From NCBI GenBank assembly GCA_030407315.1, contig JALQPE010002123.1, positions 121,549-185,548 of the forward strand: 64,000 bases of DNA, given 5' to 3'. Below the pieces are notes generated by a model, which saw only the letters and a program-made list of their open reading frames with translations, had not been told where the DNA came from and searched no databases. Source of the stretch: Asparagopsis taxiformis. Lineage: Eukaryota; Rhodophyta; Florideophyceae; Bonnemaisoniales; Bonnemaisoniaceae. Below, piece after piece: positions 1 to 9,816 of the stretch. The stretch's first letter is position 1, and the number at the start of each line of letters is the position of its first letter. The position numbers and the translations under genes are program-made.

Positions 1-54
1 TCTGTTAGTGTATTTGTCCGTGCGTACTGTGGTTATTGAGTTAGCGTGCTGACA
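1..54 (-). repeat. Terminal part of a copia (A/B family) LTR, cut by the window edge
   Basis: These 54 bases match the outer end of the LTRs at 15853-16005 and 20236-20388, finishing with the family terminus that reads TGTCAGCACG on the minus strand. The LTR sits inside the 3' coding end of a WD40 gene: the minus-strand frame reads up to residues LRMS and then enters the LTR. Whether this is a solo LTR or the end of a full element lies outside the window. Confidence 0.9.
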
Positions 55-1595
55 CGCTCATTCGCAGCGACGAAACATTCCGCATCCGCTCATCTTCCAA
101 TTTAACTACGAGTCGGATACCGCCTTCCACACTGCCCACATCCCACACGCAGATTTCCTCGCTGCCGCCAGAGTACAGCGTGCTCCCATCAGCGCTGAAC
201 ACCACCGACAGTGCAATCCCGCTGTGCGCTGTCAGCGTTTCACAACTCCCCATCGATGTGCATATATTGCACACCCGAATCGTCCCGTCGTACCCGCCGA
301 GGCCATGAGACTTCCACACCGGCTCACTGCCAAGCCGTTCAAAGACGTCGCATGGCCAATTGGCACCTCGCCGGCCGGCTGCAACGTTTGAGCACTCCAT
401 ATTCTCGCGTAGCCGTCCGACGAACCAGATACAACAAATGATCCGTCAGCGGCAATGGCGAGCGCGTTCACCGCTTTGCTATGCGCTCTGGCAATGCTGA
501 TAACGTCGCCACTGCATGCGTCAACGAGTCACAGCAGGCCGGATTGCGTGCCAACCACGGCTCGATTCGGTGACACCAGCTGCATGGACTCGACGTATTC
601 TCCGCCGCCAAATCCGGGGATACGACTACAGCGAGCGGGCGTTTCCTCGTTCCAAGTGATGAACGTTCCCGTGGAATCGCAGGAAACCATACGCTCCGAT
701 TCGACGGTACACAATCCAACGATGGAGTTGTGCCCATGGCCGCGCAGAATATGAGTTTGTTTGCCGCTGCGGAGCGAAACAATACGCAACTCGCCGCTGT
801 ATGCTCCGAGGGCAATGGCGCAAGAGGTATGGAGCACCTCCATGCGGCAATGCCAGCTACCGACCGAAATGATGCTCTGTAATGCGAATGATTGACGGAC
901 GCAACGATGAGCGAGCATCAATTTGAAACGAAAGGTAACAGTTCGCTGTATCTCTTAGTTGAATCGGTTGCAGAGCCTGATTGTTGGTTTGTCGAGGTAG
1001 CTCTTGGGGAGACTGCTGCAATGAACAGAGCAGAATGATCATGTCTCTGCTTTTACTAATCTAAGCTGCGTATTTATGTCTAACTTTATGGGTAGCAGAA
1101 GTTCTTGGGTAGCAACAGCAACAACGGGTAGATCGCATTACTGCAACTTAAAGTATATTACGTGTCAGTCTGTTTTTGATGACACGCAATGTGGACAAGC
1201 AATTAACAAATGATGAAACTGCGACAAGGAATCATGTCCTGGTCCAATCACAGATAGACATGAAATGGAGAGCAGTTCATACGTTTCATAATCAACGAAT
1301 CGAACGGGGCACGGTGTGACGTGCCATGCAATTGCCAAGCGATGTGATTGCAGACATTTGTGGCAGACGGGGATTGAGGCTGAATGGCGTTGTAGATCGT
1401 GAGATCTGAAGTGTCAGCCATTTTGAGCACAGCCATGATGGGCTTGCTGGTGGGTGTTATTGCGCATACTGCGGGCGCGGAATCATGTTGAGGTTGGGAA
1501 GATGGATGCAGTGTCGAAGGAGCGCGTGACGAGTCGTAGGCACGCGCGACAGACAACAGGGTCTGAACAATGCAGGCGATAGAGAAGCCAAACAT
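55..1595 (-). pseudogene. WD40-repeat protein, copy A, broken
   Basis: This is a minus-strand relative of the intact WD40 gene at 2857-4038. The N-terminus (MFGFSIACIVQ, from 1595) keeps the hydrophobic start shared by the family. Blades with GHGHNSIVGL, an ITW end, ARIWS and ICVWD ends follow at 921-55. The frame changes near 530 and again around 290-400, and the C-terminus is lost to the copia LTR at 1-54. The stretch 922-1247 between the N-terminal part and the first blade has no similarity I can see to the intact copy; it may be inserted or decayed sequence. No single reading frame survives, so I call it a pseudogene. Confidence 0.8.
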
Positions 1596-2856
1596 GCTTG
1601 TAACGCCTTTGTTGTACTGCGGAAGGAAGGGTAGATGTACTGTGAGCGGTGAAGCGAGCTGGTGAAGGTGGTAAGTGTGGACGGGGGCATTAAATAAAGA
1701 TGAGAGGTGAACGAGTAACGGTGTGCGTGTCTTTTCTATTGCTTGTCGATTGGTCGTGGGAGGAGCAAAGGAAGCGAGGGGGGCGTGATTATTACGTGTT
1801 GAAGAGCATTGTGACAGTCAGTGTACGGGATGCACTCGTGAACAAGCGCAGGTATGTTATTCTTGAACGCTGCATGTCATGGAGCATGGAACCATTGCAT
1901 CATCAGGTGCAGCGATGTCATGGCGATAACCTCGTTGCATGTTTCGCAAAGGGATTTTGAGGAATCAATTCGGAAAAGGGAACGGATGTAGTGGCGCTCG
2001 AAATTTTCATGTGTGGCAGAAGTGGAGCCTCCCAATTGTTGGGGAGTCTGTGTGTCCTGTCTAGTTGGTGGAATATTTTCTGACAGGATTGAGAACTCGC
2101 AGTTCAGATTGCAGCGGAACACAATTAGAAACATGCGTCGACGGCGGACCGCTGCGGTGAACAAGTGAGGGACGGATTGGATAGCCGAGGGCGGAGTGGG
2201 CTACTGGTTATTGGAGATGAGTAGGAGCTCGTACAATGTTGAATATATTTTGGAGAGGCTGTGGCAAGCAGCGCGAAGAGTTGTGCGAGGTAGCCGCAAA
2301 GGTAGGATTGATCACACGATGCAGGACCTCATTGGATGACTGGATCATGAATGGGAGAAGAGTTAGGAGCCACGACTCTTCCAGCTTGGCTCTCGGATAC
2401 GCTGCAATGCCGGCCGCGATTCATTTCGATTCCCCAGCGCGTTGCCGATGGGTATAATCTGACGAGATCAGGCAGCGCTTGGACTCGAGGGTAAGTTGTC
2501 TCGGATTCGTCCTCTTCTGAGAAATTTCAGATCAAACGCTGTACACGTTTACACTTGGCATTGGCTGTTGTATCCTATAATGGAATATATTTTCAGCCTC
2601 ACTACCTCTTTCCATTCCACAGTGCCCTCTATGTTTCTAATTAATCGATCTCCCTCACTAAATTTAATTCGTTTCCACGCCCCTCAATTGGTAATTCAAC
2701 TCCATCCACACCCATTACAGCCCACATTCCCACCCGCAGACTAAACACGTGCCATATCCTCCTTCGCTGTTTCTTCTACTCCTCCACTCCTATTCGACAG
2801 TTCCCAAACCCTTGTGTGCAAATAATAAATATTTTCATTTACATTCTTCTACTCTC
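1596..2856. other. Intergenic, no supported gene
   Basis: Between WD40 copies A and B I see only short open frames without family features. The last 300 bases before 2857 are pyrimidine-rich on the plus strand and form the 3' flank of the copy B gene. Confidence 0.5.
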
Positions 2857-4038
2857 TCATGCTACATTCAGTCGTTCAAACCTCACCACCCTCCCCTCTT
2901 CCGCTCTACCACCCACGCCCTCCTTTCCACTCACACTCCACACAAACACACCCGTGGCCAGTGCGATCAGCGATTTCCCGTCCGCACTCATTCGCAGGGA
3001 GCACACATTTCGCATACGCTCGTGCTGCAACTCTCCGACAAATTTCACCCCTTCATCCAGGTTGCTAACATCCCACACGCAGATTCGCTCACTGCCGCTG
3101 GAGTACAACAGCTTGCCATCCGCGCTGAAAACAACAGACAGAGCACTGCCATAATGTTTTATGAGCGGCGCGGATACCTGCTTGCACCTGCGCACGTCCC
3201 AGATACGCACACTGCCATCGTATGAAGCTGAAGCGACCAGCTGTCCGCACTCGCTGACGGCTAAACCATATAGCGACATGGTGTGTCCGACAAGCGCCTC
3301 ACCCACTGACTGCAACGTCTGGGCATCCCAAATTCGTGCAGAGCAATCGGCCGATGCAGATACAACAACGGATCCGTTGGCGGCCACGACGAGCGAGCGT
3401 ACCGTTTTCGCGTGTGCCCTGACGGCGCTGACGATGCTGACCGTGTTGAAGATGTCGTCGCTGGAAAGGTCGATAAGCAGGAGCAGGCCAGATGTGTTGC
3501 CAACCACTGCTCGGTCTGAAGAGACGATCTGCATGCACTCAACATAGTCGTCGCGACCAGTTCCGGGGATGTGGAACCAGCGAGTGAGCTTGTAGTTGTT
3601 CCAGATGATGAAGATTCCAGAAGAATCGCAGGAAACAATGTGGCCTGGCTGACGGACACAAATGGCAACAATGGCGTTGTCCTCGTGGCCATGGAGGGCC
3701 TGAGTCTGGCGACCAGTGCAGAGCGAAACGACTCGCATCTCGCCCCTGCAGGCTCCGAGGATAATCGAGTCGGCAGTATTGGCGAGCTCCATGTGTCGGG
3801 GCCAGTAGTCGACCGAAAAGACGTTTGTCAACTCTGGTAACATGGGCTTGTAGCGAACGATGGGCGTAGGAAGCTTGGATTGTGGCGGATGATTGGCATT
3901 GGAGCTGGTGTTTTCCAAGCTCAGAAGTATGCCATCTTGAGTAACGGAAGATCGCGGTGGTGTGGAAGACACTCTGGAACCTCGCGCAATGGACAGTATG
4001 GCTTGTACAAGACCGACCAGGATAGAAAAGCCAAACAT
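2857..4038 (-). CDS. WD40-repeat protein, copy B, intact
   Basis: The predicted protein has 393 residues. I start at the ATG at 4038 because the decayed paralogues share the same MFGFS start; the frame extends to 4074 only through a TTG. The N-terminus has a hydrophobic stretch of about 18 residues (FGFSILVGLVQAILSIA), then a low-complexity linker of about 55 residues. WD40 blades follow. Visible blade ends, numbered from this start, are IWN near 146, IWD near 238, IWD near 280, VWD near 323 and VWS near 368, with GHE or GHT turns before several. Such propellers are protein-interaction scaffolds; no enzymatic domain is visible. The hydrophobic start could be a signal peptide or membrane anchor, unusual for this fold. 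It is the only intact member of four family copies in 29 kb, all on the minus strand. Partner and function are unknown. Confidence 0.85.
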   Translation of the reverse strand: MFGFSILVGLVQAILSIARGSRVSSTPPRSSVTQDGILLSLENTSSNANHPPQSKLPTPIVRYKPMLPELTNVFSVDYWPRHMELANTADSIILGACRGEMRVVSLCTGRQTQALHGHEDNAIVAICVRQPGHIVSCDSSGIFIIWNNYKLTRWFHIPGTGRDDYVECMQIVSSDRAVVGNTSGLLLLIDLSSDDIFNTVSIVSAVRAHAKTVRSLVVAANGSVVVSASADCSARIWDAQTLQSVGEALVGHTMSLYGLAVSECGQLVASASYDGSVRIWDVRRCKQVSAPLIKHYGSALSVVFSADGKLLYSSGSERICVWDVSNLDEGVKFVGELQHERMRNVCSLRMSADGKSLIALATGVFVWSVSGKEGVGGRAEEGRVVRFERLNVA

Positions 4039-5339
4039 AGCTGTGATGCTTTTGTGTGCAGAAAGCTGGAACAATGAAGTGGCGAGAGTGATAAAGAGTG
4101 CTGCTGGTGGCGGTTACTGGCGTTTTAGGGAAACTTGAGCAGAGTGAAGAGGTGAGTGTGGAAGGGTTTGGGCGCCTTTGGTATAGCTTGTAGGTTGCTG
4201 AGCATCAGGCAGAGGAGGGATATGAGTGGGCATGATTTGTGGTGATTTCAATGTGGTAAAGTATTTGAGAATCAGTGGACATGGAGGGATGGAACTCGCA
4301 GTAGACTGAGACACATAACCACAAAACGATAGAGGAGGTGAGGAAGGGGAGCATCGTAAGTTCACACGAAAGAGAACATGCGGATGAAACTGCTGCATGT
4401 TCCGGAATGACAATCGGAGGAGCCATGATGGGAGAGTGTGATGGCGTCGGGTCTGCCGGAATTGGGCGTACCAGGAACTGTGGTGGCCTGGGGTGGAAAA
4501 TTTTTGAGTGAAGCGAGAGTTGATGGGAGACAAAATCACGCGCTGATGGACAACAACTGTTTGCATTGGAATTTGTTCACCGAATGACAGAGAATCGCGG
4601 AGGTGAACAGCATTGGAGTCTGGATCTGGGCTCGCACAGATCTCGATAGGGCTAATCCGATCAACTTAATCATTGTCGGCACTGCAGTTACACGAGCTAT
4701 TTCGCATCACCGGCATATTGATGCAGTTTGATTACTGAAAAGTAAACGGCGAAGGGACAATAGTTGTTCAATTGCAACGGTATAACGAAGTACATTGCCA
4801 GATAGAGGAAACAAAGACGCGCAGCTACGCAGCATTTTGTGATGTATATTGGCGCACAGCCTTTATGAAAACATATTCCGACCCGAAACAAGATTGGAGG
4901 ACGATTGCAAGGCCCAGTTGCGAGCCGGTGATGAATGCTACCTTGTCCGCCTCTGGCAGTTCGAAGCCGGAGGCTAATATGAAGAAGTGGGGGGACAAAC
5001 GCGAAAGCAGCTCTGGTGAGGACTGGTTGACGGTGACTGGGCGACGGGTAGACGCAAGATGGACAAAACTGCGAGGACGGTGTACGTGGATTTTGGGAGG
5101 GCCAAAGACGATTGTAATTGGGATGCTTGCGTGTGCCAGTTGCTTGTGAATGTCTAGATGGTGAGGGTGTTTGGTGATCGGAAAGACATTGAGGAGTGCT
5201 AGTATCGGTGAAGACATAAATGCTAAGATGGACGCTCTTTAGATCGTCTCCTTATCTCATCATTGCGCGCGCGGAGGAATGAGGTAGTGTACGAAAGATG
5301 GAACTCAGGCGGCATAGAATTACAAGTGGAGGACGAGGA
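4039..5339. other. Intergenic, no supported gene
   Basis: This is the upstream region of WD40 copy B. Minus-strand open frames at 4114-4566 and 4825-5217 exist but show no domain, repeat or paralogue in the window, so I do not call them genes. Confidence 0.4.
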
Positions 5340-5340
5340 G

Positions 5341-5570
5341 AACTGGACTGGTTACGGTCATTGGTGTGATGTTACGTGGAGCGCTTACCTGTCGGAGTGA
5401 TTCGCCAATGGGCCCACTCCATGGAGGTTGAAATCGAACTATCGATCTGCAGTCGATTGCTCTCTCGTGCTTCCGTTCTCCGTACCACCGAGCTACGAAC
5501 CCCTTCACTGCGACGCACATACTACAACAGTCGGAAGCTCTGGGTTTTGATCGCCAGTAGGGAATGGATA
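5341..5570 (-). repeat. tRNA-bearing repeat unit, copy 1
   Basis: About 230 bases starting GACTGGTTACGG recur at 7533-7742 and, beyond the inserted gypsy R, at 13134-13205. The unit holds a tRNA-Cys-like sequence on the minus strand plus common flanks on both sides. In copy 1 the unit is continuous, so it shows the pre-insertion state of the site occupied by gypsy R in copy 2. Confidence 0.8.
5434..5502 (-). pseudogene. tRNA-Cys(GCA)-like remnant lacking the T arm
   Basis: The minus strand reads a 5' acceptor half GGGTTCG, an A-box-like TAGCTCGGTGG, the same 20-nt D-arm insert as copy 2, and an anticodon arm with five perfect pairs around loop CTGCAGA (anticodon GCA). The T stem and the 3' acceptor strand are missing: compared with copy 2 about 85 nt have been removed around the sequence that supplies the B box. 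It cannot form a normal tRNA. Confidence 0.75.
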
Positions 5571-5639
5571 CTCCGCTAGAGGAGAGTCCAAGAGAGGTAG
5601 GCTGCTGATAGAGAAGCAACGCTAGGATTGAGTTCAATC

Positions 5640-5979
5640 TGTGTGGGTCAAGATTGTTGCCCTTTTTTATTCCAGTTCGTAGCTAGATATAGAGAATGGA
5701 CGGAGCTATCCGTAGCTCCGAGCATGAGAAGAGATGATCGTCTCTGGAACACTGAATCTGTTCCGAAAGGTACAAATAATTTAACTGTTCCATAGAAGTG
5801 CGGTTAAAGGCTTGTGCAAGGTCCGGTATCGATAATGATATCGCTTGTGCAGTGCTTCACGTTTCATTATCACATGATCACGTGATGATACGTAGAGTCA
5901 GCACAGTAGCAATAATTCATTCATTATTATTTCTTGAACGTCTTAATCAAATGCACAAACAGATGCAACTATGTTGACA
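5640..5979 (-). repeat. Possible 3' LTR of gypsy fragment S
   Basis: Downstream of the integrase frame the minus strand has a purine-rich run followed by TGTCAACATAG, which could be an LTR start at 5979. No second copy exists in the window, so both borders are guesses. Confidence 0.25.
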
Positions 5980-6011
5980 ATGTGCACCAGCCCTCTTTTT
6001 CAAAGACAGCT

Positions 6012-7532
6012 TCATGCTGCAAGGGCGCTGGCAACCAATTCCCGATCGGGATAGGAAGCCAGAAAGTCGGATAGCATCTTCGGGATATCTTCTTGAAGTG
6101 TATCCAATGGTTCCCAAGTTGGCTCCTCATAGTCGAAGTCTTTCCACTTGGTTTGAACTTCATATCGCGTTAGATCCTTATTGTATCGGAGGCCGGTCAA
6201 CCTTTGAACAATATTGTAATGTGGATTGTTGTGGGCGACAGAGTCCAAAAGAGTCTCCGTAACATTCAACATCGTGTCAGCGTAAAACTTAATTCGGTTG
6301 GCATGCACCAAGGCGCGGGTGGTACTGAGAAGGTCTTCCACTTCATACACCAGTTCAGATTGAGCCTTGGAAATACGTTTTGGACCACACCACTTAACAC
6401 AAAGCTTGTGTCCGTCATTAGTTAGGCGCTGCGCGACGAGAACATAGTCACCAACTTCGAAATTGACAGGTTGTACGTGTGTACGAGAGTTATGCGTTTC
6501 TACCGCTTTGTCCCGCTTCCGAGTGCGTCTCCTTGAAACATCCTTGTGAATTTGATCCACAAACTTAATAAGCTGTTTAATCCCCACGATTCTTTGAACT
6601 TGAATGAAAGATAGCGTTCGCAGATTGATTCCAGCTGGGGGAAGGAGGGAATGGAGCGGATTGTCAGCGGGAAGGCCACAGAATGCAGTAATCGGAGCGA
6701 CATTTCCGAGAGAGGATCGCTTAGAGTGATTTAGCACACTCTGCACAATGGGTGTGATGGACGGCCAATCTTTTTCACTGAGGCGATACTCTGATAATAG
6801 CGCACATGTAGCTCTCAGCACTTCTTTGCAAACACTTTCGACAGTACCGTTGGACTGTGGACAATATGCAGTTGTAAAGTGATGATGAGCGTGCAGGCGA
6901 CGGTTCATAGCGTCCATTACCGTGTTCTTGAAATGGGAACCTCTATCTGAGACCCAAGTAGTTGCGACCCCAAAAAGAGAAAACCAACGTCCTAATACTT
7001 CCACGGTTGTAGCTGCGTCTGCGGCACAACAAGGCTCTAGCCAGACGAATGATGATGCATCATCTTTCAGAATTAGAATATATGTCTCTCCCGTAGTACT
7101 TGAACCCATGTAAAGGTAGTCGAAGTGGAGTATTTCATTCGGTTTATCTGAGTGCAATGCATGGGAGAGAGGTCTCGGGATATGGTGCCCACCAGTGGTG
7201 CACAGACAGTGAAGACAAGACTTGCAGAAATTCATGACATCGTTTTTCATGCCTTTCCATTGGAATACATCTTTGATATGCTGATAAGTGGTTTCAGCTC
7301 CGCGGTGACCTCCAATGCCGCAATGTGCAATCACACAGATGCGTAGTTGTAAAGAAACACTGTCTGATGGTATCCAAATTTGGCCATTATCATAAACATG
7401 TAATCCATTATGCATTGTAGGCGGTGCGTCTTCCTCCCCTTTTTCAATAGCGGCAGCCTGTGAATCTGCAAGATCGATGGACCTTGGCCACTGAAAGTCT
7501 GGGTCGAGATCGGGTGCCACTGGAGCCGACAT
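6012..7532 (-). pseudogene. Ty3/gypsy integrase-chromodomain fragment (S), 5'-truncated pol
   Basis: This 506-codon frame keeps only the last third of a gypsy polyprotein. It shows an HHCC zinc-binding region (GGHRGAETTYQHIK through CKSCLHC), an integrase core with catalytic-type residues in HFDYLYMG, SDRGSHF and NGTVESVCKE, and a C-terminal chromodomain-like segment (YEVQTKWKDFDYEEPTWEP). It is clearly related to, but diverged from, the integrase of element R next door. Protease, reverse transcriptase and RNase H are absent. The frame starts at an ATG exactly where the tRNA-bearing repeat begins (7533), so the truncation point is the repeat junction. The DDE residues are intact here although one is lost in R. 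Confidence 0.85.
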
Positions 7533-7671
7533 GGACTGGTTACGGTTATTGCTGTGATGTTACGTGGAGCGCTTACCTGTCAGAGTGATTCGCCAATGGG
7601 CCCACTCCATGGAGGTTGAAATGGGTAAAAAGACTCTCGCACTCTGCCATCGGAGGAGATGAGCGGGAAGT

Positions 7672-7742
7672 AGGGTCCGGCGTGAGTCGAACACGCGACC
7701 TATCGATCTGCAGTCGCTTGCTCTCTCGTGCTTCCGTTCTCC
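7672..7742 (-). tRNA. tRNA-Cys(GCA), 3' part, split by gypsy R
   Basis: The minus strand carries the anticodon arm with loop CTGCAGA (anticodon GCA), a 5-nt variable loop, a perfect T stem (GCGTG/CACGC) with loop TTCGACT, a 3' acceptor strand CGGACCC, and T as discriminator base, which is typical of tRNA-Cys. With the 5' part at 13134-13158 the acceptor stem closes with seven pairs including one G-T. The D arm contains about 20 extra nt between AGTGGTA and the GAGC that closes the D stem, and the retrotransposon sits in that extra segment. The anticodon stem has one G-A mismatch. As it stands the gene is disrupted. Confidence 0.8.
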
Positions 7743-8025
7743 TGTAACGCCTTACTAGAGCTGGCTAATCCAGACTAGGATATTGGTCCGTCTTCTATTG
7801 GCTGACGTTGCACTACCCACAAGACAGTCTAACAGCAACGGTAGCATAGCTGCAAAGTTGCCTTGTGGTCTCGACTCTATAAAGGCATCCTCTCCTGGTC
7901 CACTAGGGAAAAAAAGGCAGAGCGACATCGCCATTACCAATCTCGTGTACTTTCCATCTCCCTTTCCTCGGCACACTTCACCAGATACTGCCACAGATCC
8001 GGCTCGGCCATCACGAGTTGTCACA
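7743..8025 (+). repeat. 5' LTR of gypsy R
   Basis: Direct repeat of 12852-13133. A TATA-like CTATAAAGG lies near 7878. Confidence 0.95.
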
Positions 8026-8085
8026 GTAATTACTTTTCGGAAAAGCTTGTGCTGGTCTTGGCTGCTCTGAAGGCGACATCTGACG

Positions 8086-9816
8086 ATGCCAAAACGTGGA
8101 AAAGACGCAACAGAGTCGCATGACACCTCGCGAATTCCGCAAACGATTGTGGAAACCCTCGAAGCACCTCGTCTTACTGGAATCTCAACGGAAGATTTCG
8201 TTTTGTTCGAACAGAAACGCACAATCTATGAACGTCGAGTTCAAGAAAAATCGAAGGAACAGGGAATCACAATACCGGCTACGTCGTACAGGAATTCTAT
8301 CGATAAGTCTATCCTAGACCTTTTTGTCACTGCGCAATGGGTCAGTGCTGCATGCTCGGACGACATTACAGAGGAGCAACTGAAAGAATGTGTGGCGCAG
8401 AGAGCGGAAATTAAGCCTGAAGACTACGACTTAGCTCAAATTGAGCATGGATTGTCAGGACTGTATATGGATCGATCGGAAAGATCATTAGAGCTTCAAG
8501 TATGGCAATTAGGACTGCGTTACTCTCAGCGTTTACAAGCCCTCGGGTACGCAAACTTTATTAATACTCAGCCCGAACTAGCTGTTGGCCATATCTTGAA
8601 AAGGATTACGCATCCAGGCCTCCGTAAGAGAATGTCTCTGACATTCAAACTCCGCAAAGAAGTATTCCGAAATGACTACCAGTCATTCCTCAGAGAGACA
8701 GCCAAAGAAGCGGCTGCTCTAGATCGTCATGACGCTGCAAATGCGTCAATGCAGGCCAACGGGGATTCTGACGGTGACCCGATTCCAACTGCATCCAAAA
8801 GCCGTTATCACGGAAGGGGAAAGCGAAATAGCTCGAGACATAGGTCTAGCACTCCAACAGCGAAGCCGTATCTGGACAGACCTCCTCCTCCTGCACCAAA
8901 CAAAAAGCGCGATAAACCGAGCTGCCTTAACCCAAGCTGTTCAGAAAAGCACTTCTTGTTGGACTGCAAAAACACTACAGAGCCTGAAAAGAAGAAGCTA
9001 ATAGCCGAGTACCGTGCTTCAAAGAAGATGAGAAAATCTGGGGGGCATGTGGGACAGTTGTCTTCTGCTCGGCAGCTATCCCTCGACAACTCCTCTCTAT
9101 TTTCTGCATCGTTCTATAATGGCGCCGTGGAAACCACGGTTCTGGCTGACCAAGGTTCAGACGCATGTGTCATATCATCAGAAGTACTGCAAAATCTGCT
9201 CAAGGCAGATCCAAAACTCAAGGTTGAGAGCTTAAAACAAGCAAAATTGTACGAAACCGTCGACAAAGCCGCACCAGCTCTTAGCTGCCGCCGTAAAATA
9301 TCCGCAGATGTACTGCTACGCATCCGACACGGTACCAATCTTCTACTGCGTGATGTGTCCTGGTTGGTAAGCGACCAACCAATGAGCAATGTCATCATAA
9401 GTCGACATGTATTGAAAAGCCTCGGTCTAGACAACAGAGTACTATTAGCTGCGGCAAGTGACAAATTCAATGGAGTGGTGGATGTACCAGGCCTGATAGG
9501 CTCGCATGGCGGTGACGAAAATCGCCAAGGGTCCATGTGTAGTCTGTTACAGAAGCATGAATACGAGTTCGGCAGTACATATCATGCAGCTGGTGGATCT
9601 CAAGAGGACAACCTGGAGGATTCTGATGTATACATCGACTTAGGCGAAGACTTACCCGGAGAATTGTCTAAAGCTCTGGGAGAAAGGCTGCAAAACGCGC
9701 GTGAAAATGGAATGTCGGAAAGCAGTTGTGCGATATTGAAGAAACTTCTCGACAAATATAAATCGGTTTTCGAGTGCGGCTGGGCAAAACCTTACCAGCC
9801 GCTGTCACTCCAATGA
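8086..9816 (+). CDS. gag-pro: Gypsy R gag-protease
   Basis: The 576-codon frame begins at an ATG 60 bases after the LTR. The first 220 or so residues are a helical gag-like region. A basic, Ser/Arg/Pro-rich stretch leads to a zinc-knuckle variant (CLNPSC then H then C, spacing CX4CX3HX4C) near residue 285. Aspartic protease follows with active-site-like LADQGSDACVIS near 355, where Gln replaces the usual Thr/Ser between Asp and Gly. The frame continues past the protease to a stop at 9816, overlapping the pol frame, which lies in the -1 register. The product would assemble the particle and process the polyprotein. Confidence 0.88.
   Translation: MPKRGKDATESHDTSRIPQTIVETLEAPRLTGISTEDFVLFEQKRTIYERRVQEKSKEQGITIPATSYRNSIDKSILDLFVTAQWVSAACSDDITEEQLKECVAQRAEIKPEDYDLAQIEHGLSGLYMDRSERSLELQVWQLGLRYSQRLQALGYANFINTQPELAVGHILKRITHPGLRKRMSLTFKLRKEVFRNDYQSFLRETAKEAAALDRHDAANASMQANGDSDGDPIPTASKSRYHGRGKRNSSRHRSSTPTAKPYLDRPPPPAPNKKRDKPSCLNPSCSEKHFLLDCKNTTEPEKKKLIAEYRASKKMRKSGGHVGQLSSARQLSLDNSSLFSASFYNGAVETTVLADQGSDACVISSEVLQNLLKADPKLKVESLKQAKLYETVDKAAPALSCRRKISADVLLRIRHGTNLLLRDVSWLVSDQPMSNVIISRHVLKSLGLDNRVLLAAASDKFNGVVDVPGLIGSHGGDENRQGSMCSLLQKHEYEFGSTYHAAGGSQEDNLEDSDVYIDLGEDLPGELSKALGERLQNARENGMSESSCAILKKLLDKYKSVFECGWAKPYQPLSLQ

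Noticed and set aside
2749..3225. Plus-strand frame of 158 codons
   Set aside because: It runs antisense through the intact WD40 gene and pyrimidine-rich flank, with low-complexity composition.
4825..5217. Minus-strand frame of 130 codons
   Set aside because: No start context, domain, paralogue or composition argument; plausible by chance.
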